A stretch of DNA of 64,000 nucleotides from Sedimentitalea sp042687825 (GCF_042687825.1 NZ_JBHUQE010000003.1:124001-188000), one strand, 5' to 3'. Numbered from the stretch's first letter, positions 51,746 to 61,066 are shown. The notes: a model not told the origin generated them from the letters alone. Translations and numbers: made by a program.

Positions 51746-53749
51746 CTAGCGCCACAGCGGCGCGAACGAGGCGAACAATCCCTGCAGCCGCGACAGCGTC
51801 CGGAGGCCGGCGCCCGGGCGATACAATTGCGGCCCGGCCAGACGCGCAACGGCGACTTCGACGGGGCAAATCAGACCGGTCACCGGGTCCAGATAGCGCG
51901 GGTAATCGATCAACGCGGCATGCAGCAGCCCCATCAGGTCGGGACGGGCCGTGCGCCGGTCGGCCGGAACGTCGCCCAGATCGGTGGTCAGCCCCCACCC
52001 GGCATAGAATGGCGCCCCCAGCGTGGTCACCGCAACCCCGCGCAACAGCGCCTCGAACCCCAGCAGCGAGGTCATCGTCCAGACCTCGTTTACCGCCGTC
52101 AGCAGGGCGGCGGGATCGGTCCGGGTGGCGATCACGTCGGCGCAATCGGCGGCGATCGCGCCGGGGCGCAGCCCGGCCTCAACATCGGGATGTGGCTTGT
52201 AGATCAACACCGCATCCGGGTGCTGCTTGCGCGCCGCCCTGAGCAGATCGGCATTGCGGCGGACGCGGCTGGTGCCGGTCAGGACCGAGGCATCGTCCTC
52301 GACCTGTCCGGGCACCAGCACCCGGTACCCGTCCGGCAGGTCGGGCAGGGCGCCGCCCAGATTGTATTTGCTCAAGCCCGCATCGGTCAGGGCCGCGCAC
52401 AGGCGTTCGGCGCGCCGCCGCTGGGCCGGGCGCAGGTCGACCCGCCCGGCGATCAGCCGTTCCAGCCGGCTGGGTCGCGTCGGATCGTAATGGATGCCCA
52501 GATCGTCCGCCACCAGCGACAGCGGCGGCACCAGCGCCGCCCCCAGCCCGCGCGAGCGCAGGAACCCGTCCTCGACGCGGGTGACGGACAGATCGGGGGG
52601 GGCCTTGGTGGCCCAGGCCAACTGCCGCCGCCCGCCCGGGTCGGGCAGGGTGCGGGTGAACCGCACGGGCTTTTGCTGGCCGAACATCCTCTGCATCGGG
52701 CGGCGTTTCCACAGGCGGATGCCCGAGGCGACCCAGCCGGTGTGGTCCTGCCGCCAGGCGCGTGTCTGCGCCTCGAGATTGTCCAGCACAGTTTCCAGTT
52801 CGCACAGGCGGTCGCGGAACGGGTCGTACCAGGTGGGGTAGAGGATCATGGCGGCGGCGAACAGCTGCGACCGGGTCAGGCGGCGGCTGCGCCGGGGCAC
52901 CGGGTTCTGATCCCCGGTCAGCCCCCAGCCGGCGTAAAAGGGCTGGCCAAAGACCCGGGGCCTGTGGCCGGCCAGGATGGCCTCGAATCCCATCTGCGAA
53001 CTGACGGTATAGACCCCGACGGCGCCTTCGAGCAGGCTCCACGGGCTGATCGGTTCGCGCAAGAGTTGCACCCGGGCACTGACGTCGGCGGCCGAGAAAT
53101 ACCCGGGGCGATGGCCGGCGGCGGTCTCGGGGTGGGTCTTGATGATCACCCGCGCGCCGGGGTGTTCCTCTTGTGCAAAGACCAGCATTTCGCGGAACAG
53201 CGCGGTATCGCCGCGGCTGGCCGTGACCGAGGCGTCGCCGCGGGTCTGGTCGATCACCAGCACATATCCCGGGTCGGGGGCGGGGATGGCTGGATCAAAG
53301 GCGTTGTACTTGCTCAGATGCGCCTCGCGCAGCCGCTGCATGGCCTCGCGGGCGCGATCCAGCAGCGCGGTATCGTCCAGCGGCGCCGTCGCCAGCAGAT
53401 GTTCCAGATCGGAGGACCGGGCGGCGTCGAAATGCACGCCACCGCGATCCAGAACCAGACCGATCGCCGGCTCGCCGGCGCGCCCGGGATGCAGCGAGCG
53501 CAGAAAGGCGTCCTCGACCGACAGCAATGGCAGGTTGCGCCGCGCGGCGATATGACGACCGCGATGGGCGGTCGGGCTGTTGCCCCAGACGCCGACCAGA
53601 TCGCCGGGTCCGGGCAGGCCGAGCCGAAGGTCATATCCCGCCAGCGCCAGGATGCGGCGCACGCGTTTTTGCGTCAGAAAGCCGGCGTTGAACACGAACA
53701 GGCGCGGGCGGTCCTCTGAGATCGTCCCGTCTGCGCCGGTGGCGATCAT
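51746..53749 (-). CDS. kpsC: KpsC-like capsule Kdo transferase (duplicated domain)
   Basis: 667 aa. Two copies of the same module are visible: each has a VEDAFLRS/VEDGFLRS-type segment, LSKYN, and FYAGWGLT (FGQPFYAGWGLTGDQNPVPR and LGAPFYAGWGLTTDLGDVP). This is the structure of KpsC/LipA, which adds Kdo to the lipid anchor of group 2/3 capsules. Convergent with ribD, 14 bases apart. It follows the Wza-like gene, sharing no base but only 2 bases away. Confidence 0.85.
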   Translation of the reverse strand: MIATGADGTISEDRPRLFVFNAGFLTQKRVRRILALAGYDLRLGLPGPGDLVGVWGNSPTAHRGRHIAARRNLPLLSVEDAFLRSLHPGRAGEPAIGLVLDRGGVHFDAARSSDLEHLLATAPLDDTALLDRAREAMQRLREAHLSKYNAFDPAIPAPDPGYVLVIDQTRGDASVTASRGDTALFREMLVFAQEEHPGARVIIKTHPETAAGHRPGYFSAADVSARVQLLREPISPWSLLEGAVGVYTVSSQMGFEAILAGHRPRVFGQPFYAGWGLTGDQNPVPRRSRRLTRSQLFAAAMILYPTWYDPFRDRLCELETVLDNLEAQTRAWRQDHTGWVASGIRLWKRRPMQRMFGQQKPVRFTRTLPDPGGRRQLAWATKAPPDLSVTRVEDGFLRSRGLGAALVPPLSLVADDLGIHYDPTRPSRLERLIAGRVDLRPAQRRRAERLCAALTDAGLSKYNLGGALPDLPDGYRVLVPGQVEDDASVLTGTSRVRRNADLLRAARKQHPDAVLIYKPHPDVEAGLRPGAIAADCADVIATRTDPAALLTAVNEVWTMTSLLGFEALLRGVAVTTLGAPFYAGWGLTTDLGDVPADRRTARPDLMGLLHAALIDYPRYLDPVTGLICPVEVAVARLAGPQLYRPGAGLRTLSRLQGLFASFAPLWR

Positions 53750-53751
53750 GC

Positions 53752-54882
53752 CTATTGTGTCAGCGTCGCGACATTGGCAATCGGCGTCAGACCGCCGGCA
53801 ATCAGCGAAATCGACTTGGTCCACTGGGCATAGGGCGCTTCGGTGACATAGATCGTATCGTCGTCGCGAATGACGAATTCGCGGGCCAGGAACATGCCTT
53901 TGGGTTCTTTCAGGTTCAGCACATAGACGATGCGCTGTGGCCCGGACAGGTCGCCGCGGGCCAGAACCTTTTTGGCGATGTCGGTGCGTTCGGTGCGATA
54001 GACAAAGATGCCGGTGGGGTCGGATGCGGTCGAGATCAACCCGCCGACCTGGGCGATCGCCTCGATGGCCGACAAATCCTGGGATTCAAAGCGCACGCGG
54101 GCCTGCTGGCTGGTGGCGCCGATGGCGGTGAACGAACGCGTGTCCTCTTCGACCAGGATCTTGTCGCCGCCGCGCAGCGCGATGTCCAGCCGGGGGTTCT
54201 GAAACAGGTCCTGGAACCAGATCTTGCCGCGCTGATTGCCACGGATGACGGTGACCTGGGCGATCTCCGGCGCGATGATCACGCCGCCTGCCTTGGCCAA
54301 CATTGCCGACAGCGAACGGGTAGAGCGTTCGATGGGATAGACGCCCTGCGCCCCGACCGAGCCAACCAGCGACACGGTCGAGCCATCGCCGGCGAGGCGG
54401 CGCACCTGCACCTGCGGATCCGGGGTCTGGTCCTGCAGTTTTTCGGTGATCAGTTCGCGCAGCTCGTTGGGCGTATTGCCCGCCGCCCTGAGACGACCGG
54501 CATAGGGCACAAAGATGAACCCGGCGCTGTCGACCTGGACCTCTTCCAGGATGGTCGAACTTGAGGTTTCGCCGGTCAGCAGCCCGTCATCAACATTTTC
54601 CCAGATCGTCAGGCCCAGAACATCACCGGGCCGGATCGTGTCCGAAGTCAGTTGCGGCGCGGTGGCGAAGGCGTTGGAAAAACCCAGGGCGGGTTTCACC
54701 GCGGTTGTCCGGGCGACATAATCATTGACCGGAACGACAAAGGCCTTGCCCTGTTGTTCGACCGAGTCCTGAATGATCTGCCCCTTGCTGGGGCCGACCC
54801 GGGGCAGGCTGCAGGCCGTCAAAAGGCTAAGGGCCACGGCCATGCCAATGGGCACAAGCCCGTTTATCGCAACGAATTTCAC
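53752..54882 (-). CDS. Wza/KpsD-like polysaccharide export lipoprotein
   Basis: 376 aa from a GTG start with GAGGAG upstream. Lipobox at LLTACSLPRVG (Cys about 24). The poly-export domain starts at DTIRPGDVLGLTIWENVDDG, with SLBB-like repeats following (VSLVGSVGAQGVYPIERSTR; ARVRFESQDLSAIEAIAQVG). It is predicted to form the outer-membrane channel for capsule polysaccharide. Member of the kpsS-wza-kpsC block on the minus strand. Confidence 0.85.
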   Translation of the reverse strand: MKFVAINGLVPIGMAVALSLLTACSLPRVGPSKGQIIQDSVEQQGKAFVVPVNDYVARTTAVKPALGFSNAFATAPQLTSDTIRPGDVLGLTIWENVDDGLLTGETSSSTILEEVQVDSAGFIFVPYAGRLRAAGNTPNELRELITEKLQDQTPDPQVQVRRLAGDGSTVSLVGSVGAQGVYPIERSTRSLSAMLAKAGGVIIAPEIAQVTVIRGNQRGKIWFQDLFQNPRLDIALRGGDKILVEEDTRSFTAIGATSQQARVRFESQDLSAIEAIAQVGGLISTASDPTGIFVYRTERTDIAKKVLARGDLSGPQRIVYVLNLKEPKGMFLAREFVIRDDDTIYVTEAPYAQWTKSISLIAGGLTPIANVATLTQ

Positions 54883-54961
54883 TGCACGATCTCCTCGGTC
54901 TGCCCGTTTTTTGACGGGTCTTAACGACAAGTTAACGCGAATGCACGAAAAATACCAGCGC

Positions 54962-56269
54962 CTAGGGTTGTTTCGCCTGCGTCACAACACGCAACGGCGG
55001 AGCCGCCGGGGCGGCTGCGCGGGTCAGCGTTTCATACGGGCCGGATGCTGCCAGCATCCGGTCGATGACATGGCGCAGCAATTGCCGCCGCCCGCGGGTC
55101 GAATAATAGCCGCCGGGCACCTGGCTGGTTTGCAGCAGGTAGCGACGATAGTCCCTGTAGGCCGCGGCGTCCGGTCGTCGCGGCGCGGCAAAGAAGGCGG
55201 CCAGCGGCTGTTGCGAGACGAATTCCGGCTTGTCATAGACCGCCCGGCCGAACACCCGCAGCGGCAGGCCGCGCCACAGGGCCTGCTGTCCCGCGGTCGA
55301 GTTGATCGTGACCGCCGACCGGGCTTCGTCCAGCAGGCGGGCCAGCTTGCCGCCGCGCACGAAATGTACCCGTCCGGTCAGCCCGTGATCGCGGGCCAGA
55401 CGACGCAGCAGACGGCGCAGGTTCACGCGATCATCCTGCAGCGGGTGCGCCTTGACGACCAGGTGATGATGGCGCGGCGCGCCCTGGGCGAAACCGGCCA
55501 CCAGTTCGGCCAGGAACTCGGACATGCTGGAAAAGCGCGAATGGCTCTGCACGCTGCTGTCATGGTCCAGCTGCAGCATCGCCAGGTGATAGGGAAAGCC
55601 GCCGCGCCGGATGCGCCACGTGGCGATGCTGCGGTCCAGCGCATGTGCGGGCAACAGCAGCAGCCGGCGCAGGTGCAGGCGGAATTCCTGATGCACCCTG
55701 AGATCGCGATGCGGGCGGAAATGCCGATACCCGCGATTCCGGAACATGACGAACCAGTGGTATAGCGCGCCATAGAACATGTGCTGGCGCATATCGCCCC
55801 AATGGGCGGGGGGCAAAGGCGCGTCGGTCTCGGTCAAGGCCAGCGCCGCCTGCATCTGGTCCACGCTGGTCTGCATCAGGCGGGAATGGCCGTTTGCGCC
55901 GTCGCGTTCGTAGGTCACCCAGTAGGGGCGCAGATAGCCCTCCTCGAACACATGCACGGCAAGGCCCCGCGCCCGCGCCGCCGCGATCGCGGCCGTATGG
56001 ATCGGTCGTGTGTCGCCGTACAGAACCAGATCGGTGACCTGGCGTTCGGTCAGCAGGCCGGCCACGGTTTGCGGCCAGTCCTCGGGCGTGCCGCGATAGG
56101 GGATGTAGCCCGCGCGATGAAAACAGAACGCCTGGTCACCGGCGTTGAAGCCGACGCGCCATACCGTGGCGCCGGCCTGGCGCAACAGCCGCCCGATGGC
56201 GTCAAAGAACGGACCGTGCGGTCCCTGCAGGAACAGGAAGACCCGGTCGGTCGTGTCCGCTGGCGGCAT
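54962..56269 (-). CDS. kpsS: KpsS-like capsule polysaccharide protein
   Basis: 435 aa. VFLFLQGPHGPFFDAIGRLL, HVFEEGYLRPYWVTYERDG and VVKAHPLQDDRVNLRRLL are KpsS/LipB signatures; TINSTAGQQALWRGLPLRVF is the Kdo-transferase-like C-terminal segment. It starts at 56269 after AAGGAGG. KpsS adds the first Kdo to the capsule lipid, and KpsC extends it. Divergent from ribE. Confidence 0.85.
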   Translation of the reverse strand: MPPADTTDRVFLFLQGPHGPFFDAIGRLLRQAGATVWRVGFNAGDQAFCFHRAGYIPYRGTPEDWPQTVAGLLTERQVTDLVLYGDTRPIHTAAIAAARARGLAVHVFEEGYLRPYWVTYERDGANGHSRLMQTSVDQMQAALALTETDAPLPPAHWGDMRQHMFYGALYHWFVMFRNRGYRHFRPHRDLRVHQEFRLHLRRLLLLPAHALDRSIATWRIRRGGFPYHLAMLQLDHDSSVQSHSRFSSMSEFLAELVAGFAQGAPRHHHLVVKAHPLQDDRVNLRRLLRRLARDHGLTGRVHFVRGGKLARLLDEARSAVTINSTAGQQALWRGLPLRVFGRAVYDKPEFVSQQPLAAFFAAPRRPDAAAYRDYRRYLLQTSQVPGGYYSTRGRRQLLRHVIDRMLAASGPYETLTRAAAPAAPPLRVVTQAKQP

Positions 56270-56432
56270 GTCGCCTCCTTGCTGTCGGGTGCCGGACGGG
56301 ACGGGCTCCGGCCTGTCTGTCTGGCGGACTATGACCGGAATGGTTGTATCGCACAAGAACAGGGGACTTGCCGCGCCGGGCCGCGCTGTTTAGGTCACAG
56401 GGCGCATGGATCATTACGAGGGGACGGCGGGC

Positions 56433-57032
56433 ATGTTCACCGGCATCATTACCGACATCGGCACGGTTCGCGAACTGCAGCGGCAGGGCGACCTGCGGGT
56501 GCGGATCGAAACCGGCTATGACACCAACGATATCGATATCGGCGCCTCGATTGCCAGCGACGGGGTCTGCCTGACGGTGATCGCGCTGGGTGCAGACTGG
56601 TATGACGTGCAGGTCAGCGCCGAGACGGTCTCGAAAACCAACCTGGGGGGCTGGGAACCCGGCACCCGGGTGAACCTGGAACGCGCCCTGCGGGTGGGTG
56701 ACGAACTGGGCGGGCATATCGTGTCCGGCCATGTGGATGGAGTGGCCGAGGTGGTTTCTGTCGTCGACGAGGGCGACAGCACGCGCGTGACCCTGCGGGC
56801 ACCCGCCGATCTGGCCCGTTTCATCGCGCCCAAGGGGTCTGTGGCGCTGAACGGCACGTCACTGACGGTCAACGAGGTCTCGGGGCGCGATTTCGGAATC
56901 AATTTCATCCCGCACACCAAAGAGGTCACCACCTGGGGCAAGGTCCGGGTCGGCGACCGGATCAATCTGGAAATCGATACGCTGGCCCGCTATGTGGCCC
57001 GGCTGGCCGAGGCCGGCACGCCGGCGCCTTAA
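56433..57032 (+). CDS. ribE: Riboflavin synthase alpha chain
   Basis: 199 aa with two internal lumazine-binding repeats: MFTGIITDIGTVRELQRQGD, then GHIVSGHVDGVAEVVSVVDE; SLTVNEVSGRDFGINFIP belongs to the second. Two lumazine molecules dismutate to riboflavin. The start at 56433 begins MFTGII, the canonical N-terminus. No riboswitch-like FMN element was found in the upstream gap. A 280-base gap with no recognised feature follows. Confidence 0.95.
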   Translation: MFTGIITDIGTVRELQRQGDLRVRIETGYDTNDIDIGASIASDGVCLTVIALGADWYDVQVSAETVSKTNLGGWEPGTRVNLERALRVGDELGGHIVSGHVDGVAEVVSVVDEGDSTRVTLRAPADLARFIAPKGSVALNGTSLTVNEVSGRDFGINFIPHTKEVTTWGKVRVGDRINLEIDTLARYVARLAEAGTPAP

Positions 57033-57312
57033 CCGCAGATCCCGCCCTGACCGTACGGGGCGGCGGTGGTGCCTTGGCGCGTCGGCACGCAATCCGGCGC
57101 TTGGCGGCTGCGTCTCCGGGGCACCTTGGCACCGGCACCCGGCGGGTCGTGATACGGATCGCGATTCGGACCGGCAGAGGCGCGCGGCATCGGCGGCCGA
57201 TCACCGCCCAGGCGCCAGATCGCAGTGGCAACGACGCCGCGTCGGGGACTGGCATTCGCGCTGTGCCTGCGCTATCTGGCGCTGACTCCGTTTCTGCCCG
57301 GAAAGGCATATC

Positions 57313-58434
57313 ATGAGCTTTGCAACCCCCGGACCGGTCGAATCCGATCTGCGCGACGCGATTTCCCCGATCGAAGAGATCATAGCAGAGGCCCGGGCCG
57401 GGCGCATGTTCATCCTGGTCGATCACGAGGATCGCGAGAACGAAGGCGACCTGGTGATCGCGGCGGAATTCGCGACCGCCGAAGCAATCAACTTTATGGC
57501 CACCCATGGGCGTGGCCTGATCTGTCTGCCCATGACCGCCGAGCGCGTCGACCGGCTGGGCCTGCCGATGATGGCCGTCAACAATTCATCGCGCCACGAA
57601 ACCCCGTTCACCGTGTCGATCGAGGCCCGCGAGGGGGTCAGCACCGGCATTTCCGCCCCCGACCGGGCGCATACCGTGGCCGTGGCGATCAACGAGCAGA
57701 ACTCGATGGCAAAACTGGCCACGCCGGGACACATCTTTCCGCTGCGTGCCCGCAAGGGCGGGGTGCTGGTGCGCGCTGGCCATACCGAGGCCGCCGTGGA
57801 CATCTCGCGCCTGGCCGGGCTGAATCCGGCCGGGGTGATCTGCGAGATCATGAACCCGGACGGCACCATGGCGCGGCTGCCCGAACTGATCGGGTTTGCC
57901 CGCGAACACGGCCTGAAGATCGGCACGATCTCCGATCTGATCGCTTATCGCAGCGTCAATGACAACCTGGTGGTGGAAACCGCGCGCCGCGGCGTCACGT
58001 CGGAGTTCGGCGGTGATTGGGACATGCGTATCTATACCGATCAGACCCATGGCGTTGAACATGTGGCGCTGATCAAGGGCGACATCACCACGCCGGAACC
58101 GGTGCTGATCCGAACCCATGCGCTGCACGAGGCCAGCGACGTTCTGGGGCTGGGTCCGAAATCTGTGCGCGAGCTGCCGCGTGCGATGGAACTGATCGCG
58201 GCCGAGGGGCGCGGGGTGGTCTGCCTGTTCCGCGAACCGCGCAATGCGCTCTATGCCGCCGAAGATGACGGGCCGCGCACCATCAAGCAGACCGGTCTGG
58301 GCGCCCAGATCCTGTCCAAGCTGGGATTGCACGAACTGATCCTTTTGACCGATTCCCCGCAAACGCGCTATCTGGGGCTGGACGCCTACGGGCTGTCCAT
58401 CACCGGCACGCGCCCGATCCTGTCGGAGGGCTGA
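57313..58434 (+). CDS. ribB: RibBA-type protein: DHBP synthase with degenerate GTP cyclohydrolase II domain
   Basis: 373 aa. The N-terminal 205 residues are DHBP synthase (VDHEDRENEGDLVIAAEF, MATHGRGLICLPM, GHTEAAVDISRLAGL), which makes the 4-carbon precursor of lumazine. The C-terminal half has the RibA fold but lacks the zinc Cys of GTP cyclohydrolase II: where the RxHxxCxxGDxxxSxRCDC motif belongs it reads LIRTHALHEASDVLGL. So the RibA function must be encoded elsewhere. It is followed by ribH after 2 bases. Confidence 0.9.
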   Translation: MSFATPGPVESDLRDAISPIEEIIAEARAGRMFILVDHEDRENEGDLVIAAEFATAEAINFMATHGRGLICLPMTAERVDRLGLPMMAVNNSSRHETPFTVSIEAREGVSTGISAPDRAHTVAVAINEQNSMAKLATPGHIFPLRARKGGVLVRAGHTEAAVDISRLAGLNPAGVICEIMNPDGTMARLPELIGFAREHGLKIGTISDLIAYRSVNDNLVVETARRGVTSEFGGDWDMRIYTDQTHGVEHVALIKGDITTPEPVLIRTHALHEASDVLGLGPKSVRELPRAMELIAAEGRGVVCLFREPRNALYAAEDDGPRTIKQTGLGAQILSKLGLHELILLTDSPQTRYLGLDAYGLSITGTRPILSEG

Positions 58435-58436
58435 AC

Positions 58437-58988
58437 ATGGCCGGAACCGAAACCCATCACATCCTGGCGCGCCCGGTCTTTGACACGCCGGTCAAGCTGC
58501 TGATCGTTGTGGCCCCGTATTACAAGGATATCGCCGATGACCTGATTGCCGGTGCCAAGGCCGAGATCGAGGCCGCCGGCGGCAGCTGGGACCTGGCCGA
58601 GGTGCCCGGCGCGCTGGAAGTGCCGACCGCCATCGGCATCGCTGACCGCCAGTCGAATTTCGACGGTTACGTGGCGCTGGGCTGCGTCATTCGCGGCGAG
58701 ACCACCCATTATGAAACCGTCTGCAACGACAGCAGTCGGGCCATCCAGATGCTGGGCCTGTCCGGCCTGTGCATCGGCAATGGCATCCTGACTGTCGAGA
58801 ACCGCGACCAGGCGGTGGTGCGCGCCGATCCCGGCCAGCAGAACAAGGGCGGCGGCGCGGCGGCGGCGGCCTTGCATCTGATCGCGCTGGCCCGTAAGTG
58901 GGGCGGCCAGCGCAAGGGAGTCGGGTTCAAGGCGCCTTCGGACCCGATCCGGCTGGCGGACAGCAATGACGGACCTTCCACCGCATGA
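58437..58988 (+). CDS. ribH: 6,7-dimethyl-8-ribityllumazine synthase
   Basis: 183 aa. VAPYYKDIADDLIAGAKAEI, VPGALEVPTAIGIA and GCVIRGETTHYETVCNDSSR are the conserved segments of RibH, which condenses the ribityl-uracil with the RibB product. It overlaps nusB by 4 bases (ATGA). Confidence 0.95.
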   Translation: MAGTETHHILARPVFDTPVKLLIVVAPYYKDIADDLIAGAKAEIEAAGGSWDLAEVPGALEVPTAIGIADRQSNFDGYVALGCVIRGETTHYETVCNDSSRAIQMLGLSGLCIGNGILTVENRDQAVVRADPGQQNKGGGAAAAALHLIALARKWGGQRKGVGFKAPSDPIRLADSNDGPSTA

Positions 58989-59467
58989 GCACCGAGACCT
59001 CGGCCCTGTCGGGCAACCAGAAACGCAAGATGAAATCCGCCGCCCGGCTCTATGCCGTGCAGGCGCTGTATCAGATGGAACAGCGCGGGCAGACCAGCGA
59101 CCAGGTGGTGGCAGAGTTTTTGAACCATCGCTTTGGCGAGACCTATGACGGCGACGAGATGATCGACGGCGATGTCGCGCTGTTCCGCCGTCTGGTCGAG
59201 GACGCGGTGAACCATCAGGCGCGGATCGACCAGATGACCGACCGGGCGCTGGTGGCAAAATGGCCGATCGCGCGTATCGATCCGACCCTGCGCGGGTTGT
59301 TCCGCGCCGCCGGGGCCGAACTGGGCACCGGCAAGACGCCGCCCAAAGTGGTGATCGTCGAGTTCGTCGACATCGCCCGTGCCTTTTTCCCCGAGGGCCG
59401 CGAGCCGAAATTCGTCAATGCGGTGCTGGATCACATGGCCCGCGAGGCGCGGCCCGAAGCCTTTTGA
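58985..59467 (+). CDS. nusB: Transcription antitermination factor NusB
   Basis: 160 aa. ARLYAVQALYQMEQRGQTSD, LVAKWPIARIDPTLRGLFRA and PKVVIVEFVDIARAFF match NusB, which binds boxA RNA in rRNA operons. It ends the rib operon, followed by a weak terminator-like hairpin. Confidence 0.95.
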   Translation: MSTETSALSGNQKRKMKSAARLYAVQALYQMEQRGQTSDQVVAEFLNHRFGETYDGDEMIDGDVALFRRLVEDAVNHQARIDQMTDRALVAKWPIARIDPTLRGLFRAAGAELGTGKTPPKVVIVEFVDIARAFFPEGREPKFVNAVLDHMAREARPEAF

Positions 59468-59483
59468 GACCTGGGTCTTTTTT
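59465..59483 (+). terminator. Weak terminator-like hairpin after nusB
   Basis: GAGACCTGGGTCTTTTTT: AGAC and GTCT pair around CTGG, with a run of six T. The stem is short (4 pairs). A second small hairpin, CCCGC-TTC-GCGGG, follows at 59487-59499. Confidence 0.4.
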
Positions 59484-59576
59484 CGACCCGCTTCGCGGGC
59501 GGGCACGAAGAAGTTCACCAATTTCAGCTGGAATCCGGGCGTTTGCATGCTAAATTGAGAATGTAGGAGGTGCCCA

Positions 59577-59900
59577 ATGCCGAAACTGGTTAAAATGTAT
59601 ATCCGTCATGTCGTGATCGGCTTTTGTATCGCCGCTGCCTTCGTGGCGATGCTGTTGTGGTTCAACGTGATGAACCTGTGGTACCTGGTGACTCATTCCG
59701 ACGCTGGGATAATGGCGGTGTTCCTGCTGTGGTTCATGCACGGGATCGTGTTCGCCGGGGTCCAGTTCGGATGGGCGATCATGTCGCTGGCCGAAAAAAA
59801 GGATGGCGGACGGGGCGGAACGCCGGTTGCGCATGATCTTGCCGCGTTGCAGGTACCGGCCCGCGACAGCCGCAAGGCGCGGATCCGCCGGATGTCGTGA
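59577..59900 (+). CDS. Small membrane protein, unknown
   Basis: 107 aa with two or three hydrophobic segments (YIRHVVIGFCIAAAFVAMLL, AGIMAVFLLWFMHGIVFAGV). GGAGGTGCCCA precedes the ATG. The basic C-terminus (VPARDSRKARIRRMS) is likely cytosolic. Homologs appear common in Rhodobacterales, but I recognise no function. Confidence 0.7.
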   Translation: MPKLVKMYIRHVVIGFCIAAAFVAMLLWFNVMNLWYLVTHSDAGIMAVFLLWFMHGIVFAGVQFGWAIMSLAEKKDGGRGGTPVAHDLAALQVPARDSRKARIRRMS

Positions 59901-60271
59901 ACATCAACCTCGTTGGCCACCCTGTGTAAAGGGGGTGGCACCCGGGTTCGCATGTCAGATCGCGAGATGGTCGGAACTGCGACGATCCACAAGGACGATC
60001 CGCAAGACGTGGCGCGTTTCGGATGCGAAAGTCGCCGGCAATCATCGCGCCGCTGGGATGGGAAATGTGACGGGACCACCAATCAGCCGTGTGGTTCTGA
60101 TTCCCGAGGACCTGTATATACAGGTGGGCGCCAGGTAATCGGACCAGGATCCGAACAGAGCCAGCTCCCTCGGAATTGCTTAAGGCCACCGGAATGCAAC
60201 CGTTCACGAACAGGGCAGAACCCGTCACCCGCATCAGATAGTCCCTGACGTTGCGCCGGGCAAGGGGCAGA
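59901..60271. other. 371-base intergenic region
   Basis: No gene with recognisable features. It contains a perfect 14-base palindrome, CCTGTATATACAGG (60111-60124), of unknown role. Confidence 0.4.
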
Positions 60272-60691
60272 TCAGCCGGTTTCGTGCAAACTTGCCCGCA
60301 TTCGGGCGATGTGGTCGTCCCAGCCCTTGTCCAGCGACAGCGTCAGACCAAACGCCTCGACCCCTTGCGGCAGACCGGAATGCTCCAGCGACAGGCGGGT
60401 GCCGCCGGGCACCGGTCGCAATGTCCACTTTACCAGGCTGACCGCATCGCCCATCGGTTTTACCGCAAAACTGTACTCAAGGTATTCCGGTGGCCGTGCC
60501 ACCTTGACCGCGCCCCAGATCAGCAGGTCGCCACTGTCGGTGCCGTACATCTGCAGCGCTTCGCCTTGCTGCAGGGGCGCCTCTGGCCGGTGAAACCACA
60601 GCGCCAGCTTGTCCGGGTCCGTGAGATAGGCCCAGACCTGTTCGGGTGTGGCCCTGAGATAGATGGATTTCCGGATAACGGTTTCGGTCAT
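60272..60691 (-). CDS. SRPBCC (AHSA1-type) domain protein
   Basis: 139 aa. SIYLRATPEQVWAYLTDPDK, LALWF and GTRLSLEHSGLP, and the ending DKGWDDHIARMRASLHE, are typical of the AHSA1-like START/SRPBCC family, hydrophobic-ligand pockets without a clear reaction. It is encoded with an ArsR-type regulator, a frequent two-gene unit. Overlaps that gene by 4 bases. Confidence 0.85.
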   Translation of the reverse strand: MTETVIRKSIYLRATPEQVWAYLTDPDKLALWFHRPEAPLQQGEALQMYGTDSGDLLIWGAVKVARPPEYLEYSFAVKPMGDAVSLVKWTLRPVPGGTRLSLEHSGLPQGVEAFGLTLSLDKGWDDHIARMRASLHETG

Positions 60692-61008
60692 GTCGCATCC
60701 CCTTCGATGGCGGATTTCAGGTCGTTCAGGCGGTTGTCCCAATAGCCGTCAAACCAGGCCAGCCAGTCCAGCACCGGGGCCAGACCGGCGGGATTCAGGC
60801 GGCTGACGCGCTCGCGTCCGCGCGGCACGATGGTGATCAGCCCGCCATCGGACAGCACTGTCAGGTGCTTGCGCACGGCGGCGCGGGTCATGTCGTACCG
60901 GTCGGTCAGCTGCGCGATGGTCATGTCGGTTTCGGCCAATTGCCGGACGATGTCGCGGCGTGTGGGGTCGGCCAGGGCGCGGAAACAGGGTTGGGTCGGG
61001 TCGGGCAT
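60688..61008 (-). CDS. ArsR-family transcriptional regulator
   Basis: 106 aa from ATG 61008 (AGGGA upstream). FRALADPTRRDIVRQLAETD and DRYDMTRAAVRKHLTVLSDG form a winged helix. No metal-ligand CxC or DxH pattern appears, so it is not a metal sensor by sequence. It probably controls itself and the SRPBCC gene through the TACC-N4-GGTA repeats at 61027-61066. Confidence 0.85.
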   Translation of the reverse strand: MPDPTQPCFRALADPTRRDIVRQLAETDMTIAQLTDRYDMTRAAVRKHLTVLSDGGLITIVPRGRERVSRLNPAGLAPVLDWLAWFDGYWDNRLNDLKSAIEGDAT

Positions 61009-61026
61009 CGGCAATCCCTAAAATAG

Positions 61027-61066
61027 TACCATAAGGTTTCATATAAGATGGAATACCTTTTGGTAT
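61027..61066. promoter_or_regulatory. Twin TACC-N4-GGTA operator-like repeats
   Basis: TACCATAAGGTT (61027-61038) and TACCTTTTGGTA (61054-61065), the latter inside the perfect dyad ATACCTTTTGGTAT. Centres are 27 bases apart, 19 bases from the ArsR start codon. Likely the ArsR binding sites. Confidence 0.55.

Noticed and set aside
57033..57312. Possible FMN riboswitch before ribBA.
   Set aside because: The conserved FMN-element segments (for example the AGGG, CAGGGTG and ACCGGCGG-type blocks) are not found in order in this gap.
59487..59499. CCCGC-TTC-GCGGG hairpin as the nusB terminator.
   Set aside because: It has no T-run after it; the small hairpin before it with six T is a better, though weak, candidate.
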